Source of the DNA: Neelides folsomi
Taxonomy: Eukaryota; Arthropoda; Collembola; Neelipleona; Neelidae
Assembly: GCA_034687125.1 (NCBI GenBank)
Contig: JAQGBZ010000002.1
Span: 248,001 to 312,000, forward strand
Reading direction: 5' to 3'
DNA: 64,000 bases
The notes beneath the pieces were generated by a model, which ran no database searches, was not told where the DNA came from, and was given only the letters and a program-made list of their open reading frames with translations. Below, in pieces: positions 1 to 10,200 of this stretch. Made by a program: the position numbers and the translations under genes. How positions within the stretch are numbered: position 1 is the first letter of the stretch; each line of letters starts with the position of its first letter.

Positions 1-1433
1 ATTTATTACCTGTCAATTGAACGTGAGTCGGCGTCCACATCCTCGACAAATCCAAATGAAAATGAACGCGTTGAACTCGTCGTCTTTCCCTTTCTTACAA
101 GTTCCGCTAGTTTAAAAGAAACCCATTTTTATTAATTGTATGTGTATTTGCATCCACTGTTTGTTTTCATTATAAAGGAAAACCCACAGAACTTGTATTG
201 GCAATTAAACAGGATCCGATGAGTGTGAGTAAATAAATAAAAATAAAAAACCTTGTTCCGGATTTCTTCTTTCCTTCACTTCTATTCAATTCACTCCTTC
301 ACATTTACACCCCAAGGTTCCTCACAATTAAAATTAAACACGGAACATTAAAAAAACAATTCCACTTTTGATTTGATTGTTGAGAATCTATTGGAAAATA
401 TTCGAAAAATGTTCTCAAAATTCCCAACTCCCTTTTTACATTTTAAAAATGTGTAAAGATAAATTCCTGAGCTGGTTTCACTGATTTATTAATTTAGACT
501 TCCCAACTTATTTGAATTTTGTCCAATTTGTTCAATTTTTATGAAATTTGGACGGAGACGGGATTTAGTAATTGAGGAAAAGACATATTTCGTTTTGGCG
601 AGACTTTAAACTTTAAAATGAAGAGGAAGTGTCAAAAATCCCGTTGGTCCCTTTCTTGTCTTGGTGTTGGGAGGGGAATGGGATTTGGATGAATTTCTTC
701 CTCACCTGAACTCACCTGGGGACCAACAATCCCAAGGTGGGATGGAGCTATTGTTCAATTCCTATACGTCTATCACCTCTAACTACAATTACAATCTCGA
801 GAGCACACACACAATCAACGAAGCAATCCACGCGGAAAAATGAGCCCCTTTCAAATATCGACCCTGGACGCGACCGACCATCTCGTGAATGAATCAAATC
901 ATCATAATACAATCCCTCAAATCCACATACTGATACTAATCACAATAAAGATTTAATTCCTCATGAACTCATGAGGAAATAAACAATTGTGGAAACAAAT
1001 TTAAAATGAATTCTTTCCACTCTTCCTGACGCTTAAAAGGAAAACGTTAATGCTTAAATTAATATAGAGGAATGACTCATGGTGGGTATATTATATATTA
1101 ATAATGCAAATTGCAGAGCTCATAATATAATAAATGACCAATTTGGTCAACTCGGACCACTAAAAAACCACATAATGAATTTCCCTAATATGAGGAAAAT
1201 CTTTTATTTAACATGAGTGTCATAGAATGTCATAAAAAGCTAAGACCATTGGGATTCAAACCAAGATGATAAATTTCCGGTATAAGGCCTTAAGGGCCCA
1301 TTATGCATTTAACATGTTAATCCAACTAATTGCCAAATTGCTCACTATCACACTCCGCTTTACGACATGGAAATTCTACGATAATTATTAAAGTTTTATT
1401 TATGCAGGAAGGCATACAGGATCATCGACACTG
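1..1433. other. gene-less AT-rich flank
   Basis: I see no exon-like open frame with conserved residues, no RNA gene and no clear repeat here. The short open frame at 661-843 has no recognisable motif and reads like chance. The stretch lies downstream of the SLC10 gene, which ends at 2265 on the minus strand. Confidence 0.5.
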
Positions 1434-2108
1434 TAAATCTATGTAAAATCGCTCTTTATGAAAATATCATACATATAATCCCTTAACCATATTTATGGGA
1501 CCGCTTTTCTCGTTTAAATAACTTTTTTTTATTAATCAACCAATTTTCATGAAATTTGAACCCAATAAGGAGAATATCATGTAGTTTAAGGGGGGAAAAG
1601 GTTAGGTGTCAAAGGTTGGCCTAAATGCACTTCTTGGGTCGATATCACCAAGCGTCAATCGCAGCCTTTTTCACTATGAATCATTTATGGATTTTGGTTA
1701 TGATGTTATATCGAATGACCAGCATCCAGTTCGGACCTAAATCCATTAGACAACTAAAAATATGGTACGAAATAGAAGCAAAGGTCAATGCGAAACTAAA
1801 TCAAACAATCGAATGATTATATAAGTTTTAAAAAGAGAATGGAAAAAATTTTCAATGGGCAAAATGCGCTCGCGATTGACGATTGGTGACCGCGGCTTAA
1901 GAAGTGCATCGAAGATGATGGGGTGACCTTTGACACCCAACCTTTTTTTGCCTTATACTACGTAAGATTATACATATTAGATTCAATTTTCATGACATTT
2001 TGTTGATTAATTAAAAAGTTATTTATATGAGAATATAGCGGTCCCGTAAATATGGTTAAGGGATTATACATGTATTGCAATTTTGTTAACTTTTATGTAA
2101 ATTTATTA
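1434..2108. mobile_element. inverted-repeat (fold-back/MITE-like) element
   Basis: Two arms of roughly 230-240 bp (about 1434-1665 and 1866-2108) are imperfect reverse complements; by eye they share about three quarters of their bases. Shared landmarks are TATAATCCCTTAACCATATT near the outer ends, a GGTGTCAAAGG block, and GATGCACTTCTT followed by a TCACC block near the centre. About 200 bp of unrelated sequence lies between the arms. In both arms the inner end opens a frame beginning MHFL.R.HQ.SIA: at 1625-1816 on plus and from about 1910 downward on minus. A coding segment may therefore have been captured and inverted. I found no clean target-site duplication, so the class is unknown and the outer limits are approximate. 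Confidence 0.7.
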
Positions 2109-2162
2109 ATCTGTAAACATTGAATAATAATTTGCAAATATCAATAGTGGTTTATAATATCA

Positions 2163-2168
2163 TTTATT
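2163..2168 (-). terminator. candidate poly(A) signal of the SLC10 gene
   Basis: AATAAA on the minus strand lies about 100 nt past the SLC10 stop codon. Position and sequence fit a cleavage/polyadenylation signal, but the motif is common in DNA this AT-rich. Confidence 0.35.
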
Positions 2169-2264
2169 TCACTCTGATAATATTATATTTATATATCGTA
2201 GGATATATAGGATATACACTATTATAATATCTCATGTATTTCATTCTGCGTTATACAATCTAAG

Positions 2265-4208
2265 TTAATGTATTTGTAAATTATTTAATGGATTATCGTC
2301 TTCCAAATTCGATGATTGACGTTCCATTTTTATTGACTTATTGGGAGATTTAATTCCTCTCATTCTTTGATATGTCAGCATAAGGATTGGAAATATTGGA
2401 GTCATAATTGCAACCGCCACTGGTAAAGCTAAAATTAAAAATGTACAATTAAAATAACTTTAAGAAAATGAGCTATTAAAGTTATGTGAAATTATTAACA
2501 TGAGCAGAATTAACATGTACACATGAGATAAACTCACCTGTTGTTAAATCAGCTTCTGGTTGATCCAACGATACTTGTAAAGCCATAATGGCCAAACCTG
2601 TGTTCTGAACGCCGGTTTCAACTGCAATTGCAACAATATCTCTTGAATCCTGTTTAAAAATAAATGCAGCTAATCCACCAAAAATATATCCAAACAATGG
2701 AAGAAGAAATCCTGACATCAGAATCTAAAATAAATTAACTGTCATTAATATCTTACTTTTATTCGTTCGTTTTACAACATTAAAATAATTATTCCAAATA
2801 GGATAAGTTTATAATTAATTAATTAGATTTACCTGCCAAGTAAACTTGGAAAAAATGTAGAAATTTACAAACACTGCGAAAACAACGATGAAGATAATGA
2901 GAAATATTGCAAATGGCTTCAATATCTTGACCAAAAGTTTTCCAACCTTTGGAATAAATCTTTGAATGAGGATTCCAATCGTCAGCGGTACAATTAGTAA
3001 TATTGTCAAGTTCAGAATCCCCCTATAAGGTACTGTGACATGTGCGTCGTTAAAAATTGTTCGTCCAAACACCATCCACAACGGCATCATAACTTAAAAT
3101 TACACATGAACATTTAATTCAATAATTAAAAAGATATCAAAATAAAGAATGAATTTATAAATTTACATTTACTAGCATAAATACAAAAATAATAAGTAAT
3201 TACAAAATGCTGAGAAAGTCGAGATTGTCGTCATTGTGATCGAGAGATTCAAATTCCCACCGAGAGTCAAAGTCCAAATGTTTGAAGCTCCTCCACCAGG
3301 TGAACATCCGGTAATAAAAAGACCAAGTCGGAAATCTGATCGTAAGTCGAATGCCTTTCCGATCCCATACGATAACTAAAATCAATAATTCTAAACATTA
3401 TTTAAAATTTAAATCTAATATAAATGTATAGTATTCCATATTTACTATAATTCATAATTATAATCTTACAAGTGGCATAATGAGGAATTGTGATAGAAAT
3501 CCAATAGTTGGGCCAATTGGTCTTCTTATTGTTTGGATCAAAATTTGAGTGTCGAGGGCAGCGCCCATATTTATAAAAATAATTGAACAGAGAGCAACGA
3601 CACTAAATAAAAATGCTTTGTCCCATGGTCCTATTTCCCTCAACACTGCAACTCTCAAATCTTTTGAAATCGTTGCATAACTTTCATTCCCTACTGAAGC
3701 ACTCGCATAAACTTTGGTTATTCCAACAAATTTCCCTGTGATATTAAATTTGACTTCTTCTGTTCCACTTGTTAATTGAATCTCTTCGGATGGGAAAACT
3801 TCCGCGATGTTTTGGTCATCAACTATTAGTAAAATATTCCTATTTGGATCTATCCCTATTTTTCCATTCGTTATGTTCATCTGAAAAAGAAAATTAAATG
3901 ATAACAATTTAGATATTTAAATTTTTTAAGTCTTAATTGAGGAATTGTTAAATAATTTAACTTAAATTGATTCAAATGAATGTCTAAGATTTATAAAATT
4001 AAAATTTAAGGCTCGAAAATTTACAGTAATTTCTTGAAAATGTTTTTCCATTATTTTGATGGAGTCATTATTAAATTTGACATCCCATCCTTTGGTCATT
4101 TCACCAACTGAACCCATGACATGGAAAGAGAGAAGCCACAGCGGACCCAAACATAAAACGTACATCAGAAGATAATGAGCTGGCCATAACGGGCACATTC
4201 TTCTTCAA
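2265..4208 (-). CDS. SLC10-family sodium/bile-acid-type cotransporter
   Basis: Coding exons on the minus strand: 4198-4025, 3880-3470, 3375-3204, 3092-2833, 2724-2538 and 2428-2265. All have GT-AG borders and matching phases and give 455 aa. 4199-4208 is untranslated; its TGA three codons before the ATG, in frame, supports this start. Residues 1 to about 30 look like a signal peptide. Residues 30-145 form a soluble ectodomain with NIT, NDS and NES sequons, followed by about ten hydrophobic segments from residue 147. Family hallmarks are the glycine-rich SPGGGASN motif (about 221-227) and ETGVQN (375-380), the sodium-site region in ASBT/NTCP relatives. The long ectodomain resembles SLC10A3/SLC10A5 (P3) proteins more than the bile-acid transporters NTCP and ASBT. 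It is probably a membrane Na+-coupled organic-anion carrier; the substrate cannot be read from the sequence. The acceptor at 4209-4210 implies an upstream untranslated exon, not located. Confidence 0.9.
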
Positions 4209-4210
4209 CT

Positions 4211-6392
4211 ATAAAATAAAATAAATAATAATTAAATTCGTTAGTTGAATTGTAGATCAAGACATTGTCAAATGGGGAAATTCTGTAATGCACAAAATAT
4301 TTGTTCTATTGACCGAAAATAACATGCAATGGATACGTAATAAAGTCTATGTATTTAGTATCCACGTAATACCTATGTTATATCTTCTGCTTGTTTCAAT
4401 CTAATTCCTTATAATAATTGATTTCTTTATTGATTGACTTGTAATTAGTTTAATGGATTAAATCTAGCATTGCTATTAAGTAATGATTATTTAGATGAAC
4501 AGGACACGAAAGACAAATTGATCATAGCATTAATAGAGTAGATAAGTGTGTGATATACATATTTATAAATTAAATATTATCTTAAAGTAGAACCTAGCAT
4601 AGAAAAACATTCAATTATTATAAAAGTAAATGAGCATATATTTATTCCACTAGGAATAAGTAATCATAATTTGCAAATCCAATATTGTCATAAATCCAAT
4701 TTTAGTCTTGGAAGGAAATCTTGCCCTGGGGAGAACTTTTGATAAGATTGCAAAAATAGAAGGCGTCTAACTAGGAGACGCCAATCTGTGACTCATATTT
4801 GACTTTGACAGGAACAATAAAAAGAATCCCCCATTTATGTAAGGATAAGTAGTAGGAGAATAAATAAGAGGAAAATAAATTGTGATATGTGTACATACAG
4901 TATATAACCTTCAACACTTTAAATACACAATTGAGCAAATTGTTTTTGCTGAGAAAATTAGTTAAAGACATCAAATTCGCTTACACACGAATATATAATA
5001 TATGTACAATATCATTTTAATAAGTTTATATAAAAATTATATATAGTTGAGTCAAGAATCTTAAATTTCAGAGAAATGAGAATAATGTCAAAAATGTTAT
5101 ATAATAATTAAGCCTCCGTATAGATCCAAAAATGTGGATCTAATCTAAATCTAAATTTACGAGTATAGATTGGGGCCCAATCTACAATCTATAGATCCAA
5201 TCTATAGATATCTATAGATTGGGAAAAAATTAATTTTTTTCTCAATAAGTAAAAATTTAACCATTAATTTACAAATTATGATAATATTTAACACTAGCTA
5301 TGTGATTTAATACATAGAGAAATTGTTTTTAAATAGAAGTATGATAAAATTATTAGTTACGCTCAATCTGCTTATTAATATAGTTTAAAATGTATAGGTA
5401 ATGCCCATATTAATTAAATTTAAATATTTAGCGATTGCCGATAAAGGAAAAGAGTGAAAAATTACAAAAAAGCTATGCAATAAAACAACTAATAAATGAA
5501 ATAATAAATGAATACTCACTACTCACATAGGGTAAATAAATACCTACTAATATAAATGATATCAATTAGTCAAATACCATAAATATTAGCTATAATATGA
5601 AAGTACCAAATGGATAATAATAAATTATTGTCCCAAATAAAAGTAATAGACAATTGATATTTACTATAACTTGTTGACTTTTTACAAAGAAAAATGGTAA
5701 AAGCTTACATATTTATCATAATTAATATTAAATTATTAAATTATAAAAATCGGTTCAATTTCCAAAACATTTATCGAATCTATTTACCAATCTATTTACC
5801 TTCAAAACAATAGTAAATATTGACAGTTAATAAAATCACAAATAAATGTACAAAATAAGTTATTATTTGATAACAAAGGGGTTAAGTGAATAAAAACAAA
5901 TCGGGTCAGAATCTCACCTTTAAATTGAAATAGCGGGTATTGTAATCAGAGCCGCGGGAGTGTGATCGAGTAAATAAATGAATTGCAAATAGGAGTTGGA
6001 ATGTTAGGAAGGTTATAATTGCACCAGTGCAATTTGCACTTTGTTCCCTCTCCTTTGGTTGCAATTTCCAGACAAACGGTTGTTCCTTCTTCAATTAAAG
6101 TAGATTAGGTTAAATGAGCTCGAAACTCTGTGGAAGAATAGTGAAAAAACTCTGAGGATTTCGCCCCCATTCATTTTGATTCCTTCGCCATGCGTGAGAA
6201 TGAAAAAAGGGAGGTCCTGATATCTGGTGGGATTTTCCTCCACTTCCTTCTCTCCCCAATTCCTCCCCTTCCACCCTGAATCAATTGATGAAAGTGGAAG
6301 AGTGAAACAGTGTTGAAGGATAGGAAATGAAAAAGGGGAGTTCCAGGTTTTATCACCGCCTTGGTGCCTTCCATGTTCCATTTTCACATGCG
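4211..6392. other. intergenic DNA between SLC10 and RPL39, with an AGATCTATAG-rich patch
   Basis: The two genes are transcribed away from each other, so this stretch should hold the 5' exon of the SLC10 gene and both promoters. At about 5108-5225 variants of AATCTATAGATCC recur in both orientations and form short palindromes, possibly the end of an old transposon. About 5930-6390 is richer in G and C and contains overlapping minus-strand open frames (6171-6387) without recognisable domains. This may be 5' untranslated sequence of the SLC10 transcript. Confidence 0.4.
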
Positions 6393-6393
6393 G

Positions 6394-6402
6394 CTTTTCT
6401 TC
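6394..6402 (+). promoter_or_regulatory. candidate 5'-TOP start of RPL39 mRNA
   Basis: CTTTTCTTC is a pyrimidine run beginning with C, about 55 nt before the RPL39 ATG. Ribosomal protein mRNAs typically start at such a terminal oligopyrimidine tract, which makes their translation growth-regulated. The assignment rests on position and composition only. Confidence 0.35.
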
Positions 6403-6448
6403 GCAGACGAATCTGAGGAACCAGCCACGACTTTACGACGGCTCTAAA

Positions 6449-6893
6449 ATGGTTAATACTAATTGTTACTACAACTAACTGTTAATTTAAATCATATTAT
6501 TTAGTGGTATTTAGCTAACCTTCAAGGCATTTAACCTTCTGTTTCCCTTTCAGTCCGCCCACAAGACGTTTAGGATCAAAAAGAAGCTTTCGAAAAAGTT
6601 GAACCAGAATCGGCCCATTCCACAATGGATCAGAATGAAGACCGGGAATACCATTCGGTAATTAATGATTTTTTGTAATTAAAGTAATCATAGTTTAAAT
6701 GACTTACCTGCCCTTTATAATTATGATGTAGTGTGAGGGCCACGATGTGAATGTTTGTAGTGGTATTTTATTTATTGGATTTTATTCATTTCATTATGGA
6801 GAGAAATATTTGTGTTTATATTAATATTGTTCATTTAATTGTAGTTACAACGCGAAGAGGCGTCACTGGAGGAGGACAAAGCTCAAGCTGTAA
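6449..6893 (+). CDS. RpL39: 60S ribosomal protein L39 (eL39)
   Basis: Coding exons are 6449-6451 (the ATG alone), 6554-6657 and 6845-6893. They join in frame to exactly 51 aa, the universal eL39 length. The protein begins [13 protein letters not shown], contains [19 protein letters not shown] and ends [15 protein letters not shown]. eL39 is a tiny, very basic protein of the large subunit that lies in the wall of the peptide exit tunnel. Borders are ATG|GTTAAT, CAG|TCC, CG|GTAATT and GTAG|TTAC. The first intron falls directly after the start codon, so no single exon carries an obvious open frame. The gene converges on the NHS-family gene, with about 400 bp between the stop codons. Confidence 0.97.
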
Positions 6894-6941
6894 ATTCTCC
6901 TTCAAGCTTACAACTGCTGTCTTGATTTACATCCAAGGAGA

Positions 6942-6947
6942 ATAAAT
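6942..6947 (+). terminator. poly(A) signal of RPL39
   Basis: AATAAA lies 49 nt after the RPL39 stop codon, a usual distance for a short 3' UTR of a ribosomal protein gene. Confidence 0.6.
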
Positions 6948-7111
6948 AAGCTTAATGAAAGTTATTTGATTTAAATAGTATTTATTTTTTATCATAATTC
7001 CCATATTTCCAATTTGAGATATTTTCATATATGTAATATCTAGTTTTATACGGAGTAATTATTTTTAATTTAAGTATGCAAATAATTTGAGGCAATCATA
7101 ATAACCAAATA

Positions 7112-7117
7112 TTTATT
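7112..7117 (-). terminator. candidate poly(A) signal of the NHS-family gene
   Basis: AATAAA on the minus strand lies about 180 nt past the NHS-family stop codon at 7293. It lies about 165 bp from the RPL39 signal, so the two convergent 3' UTRs nearly touch. Confidence 0.4.
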
Positions 7118-7292
7118 TATGGACTAAGATTGGTTTAGTACCTCTGGGGTATGCATTTGCAATTAAAATTAACACAAGGTAAAAAGCACAGTAAATGCTG
7201 TGAACTAATTTTGACTAACATTAATTTTATATAGTTGAACTGGAAAAAATTTAATTGATATTTAAGTACAAGGAGATATGAAATGGAGTTTT

Positions 7293-10200
7293 TTAAAGTG
7301 CAGTTTCCAAGCCCTTGGGTTTGAGTATTTCCACAGCCGAAATTGAACTCCGCTTTTTCTGTGTGGCTTGGAGGAGTTTTTTAAAGTCATTTAGCGAAGT
7401 TCCGCCAAAGGACTTTTTCGGTGTTTCTCCTTTGCAAACTTTTTTCTTGTCAGAATCATCATTTTTCATCCAACTTCCCTTTTCTTCTTTCCCCAATCCT
7501 CTGAACATTGGGAAAACTCTGGAAGCTCCAAAGAATGGACGGGAAGCTGATTTGGTCACAACTTCAGTTTTAACCGGCGTTGAAGTTAAAGACGGGGACG
7601 GCGTTTGGTTGAGATGACGCAAAACGGCCGATGTCGAGCTGTCGCCTCTGTTTGGTGGTTTCGGCGGAGGAGCCTTGACATTTCCCCCTGGGGCCCAACT
7701 GGCCCTTGACATCGGTTGGAACGGACGGTTTCCATTTTCCGATGAACCTTCGGGTTGGATATTGAACTTTTTCCGGAATCGATAAATCTCCTTTGCTATT
7801 TCGTCCATTGTTGGAGGAGATTCTAAATCGAAAATTAGAAGCCTTTAATAACTCAACTAATTTATTTAATAAAAAGATAATTCCAAATTTCATAATTCAA
7901 TTCTTCACAATGTCAGTTTTTATTTGATGACATCTTTTAAATAAATAATGTTTCAGGAAGATTTAATCTCAGGTGTTCTGAAAGGGGCCCATGAGTTGAT
8001 TTTATATTTATTTTGCAATCTCTTTCAATATTAGATGTCTCAAATTATACTGATAGTACATATTAGTTTACCAAGCTAATTGTAAGTGGCTATATAATAT
8101 AGGCTTTATAATAATTCATAATGTTCCATAATGTCCCCAATTTAGGACCAATTTGATGCAAAAGTCTACAGGGATCAAAACATCCATTTCTGTAATTAGT
8201 TAATCATTATGAAAATATTTCCACCAGTGTGCTATTGTGCAGCATAAGTGTACATTGATAGTTATTTTTATATACTATAAAAGTATAAAACGCAAAATTA
8301 TTTGCAGTGCACTAAGGAAAGTTCATTAATTAATTAATTTCATAAAATTCATAAAATTAAAAATGCTCATTCAAAGTCAATCAACAGGTGCTTGTTGTGG
8401 TTTAGTTTAGAAAAAGGCAAAATGCGAGTAGAAGGAACAAAAAAGTCAAAATACAAAAAATATATTCTCCCGACTATAACCAAGTTTATTTTAAGTGTTT
8501 GTTTGTATTTACAAACCAAAACCATTGGCCATTTAACCATTGCTTGGATTAATTTAATATCATACAATGTCTAGAATTGTAACCGATTAGCAATTATTGT
8601 AATTATATAAATAAATATACAATCATACAAACAAAAAATGAGTTTTACTATAAATTAACATAACAATCACAAAAGTGCAAATTATCATTACCAGCAAAGA
8701 GCAACTTCAAGTCATTTAATGAATATTATGTGGATAGAGAAAGAAGAACACAAAAAGAGATAGGAAATTTGAAGGAATTGACACTTTCGTGGATAAGTTA
8801 ATTAATAATTAACTAATTACACAATCAACAAAAAATATTCTTAAAATTATAATTATTTAAATACCATGTCACTAAAGTACTTCAATCTGAAAAAACATCA
8901 CATTAAATACACACGAGCAAAAATACTTAAATGACATTAATTTTTTATTGCCAAACTACGATTTGTGCTGACGTACAAAGGCGTTCACTTTCGTGCAAAA
9001 AAGCATAATAAAGGCCTTTTGTATTTCTTATCATAAATAAATACTTGTGAAATAAAAATTAGATTTCAATTGCTTAAAGTTAATGGAAGTTGAAGAAGAT
9101 CGAGGACTCGAAATTTAAAAGCCGTTAAATGGGGAAAAATGAGTTGAGGAAGTGGAGCATTTGAGTGAAAAAAAAGACACGGTGACTGTCACCGTTGACA
9201 AAGAAAGACAACTGAAGACAAGTTGAAGGGAAATGAAATATTAATCTCGACACTCATTTCTTAATGTTAGTAGCATTTACAATAAATAAAATATACAAGC
9301 GAATGTCAATAAGATAAGCATATAAGGATGAATGTAAACTTGTAAAACTAGTATTATCCTTGGTATATATAGGTAATATAGAATAAGGTTGTAGAATATG
9401 TAGAATAAGTAATAAGGTTTTCTTGGTATTATAAATATCATTGAGTTTGCATTTTTCGTAAAATCATAAAATAAGCGTAATTAAAAAGATGTAAATTATG
9501 TTATGTTTAAAAATGAGCATTCAAAAGGGAAAAAATGTCTCATATAAATACTAATACTGTAAAGTTATCTAATTTTGTATGGTCAGTTTAACGTAAATTG
9601 CTCATAACGCAAACTATTAATTGTTTATGAGAAGCTGAGAAGTGAATTGAGTATTTAAACGTGCAAATAGTGAATAACATGCAATTATATGCCAAGTACT
9701 AGAACGTGGAAGTTGAGATGTAAAAATTTGTAATTTTGCATGTAACTACAAGTTGGAGTGATTGTATGGTACATATATTATTATCTATGCCCACTGAAAA
9801 GTTTTATAGCCCAAGGTAAAACAAGCTACTTAAAAGCTTATTGTTTTCTTCCAATTCCACAGTTTACTTTTACATAATCATAACGATTTCGTTATATACT
9901 CTTGTAGACTGCGAATGAATTAAAAAAACCAGATATGTGAAAAAGAGGGCGAGATTGTCTCTGAGACCATGCGTTTGTACTTTTAAATGGTTTTAAGATC
10001 AAAATTGATTTGTTAATTGCGAATTAAATAAATATTTGGTGTTAATGGAATTTATGGACGGAGGTCGTGGTTGAAATCACCAGATATCTGAATTGCTCCT
10101 ACAATTACCTCTTCGCAGGAAGGATGGTCTTTCCTCAGGTGTCAATGGGAACTTGGAGAAAGTAATTCGATGAAGAGTTTCAGGACTTTTACAATTGTTC

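Noticed and set aside
6091-6387. Overlapping minus-strand open frames upstream of RPL39
   Set aside because: Two frames are open at once with no family motif; more likely untranslated leader of the SLC10 transcript or promoter DNA.
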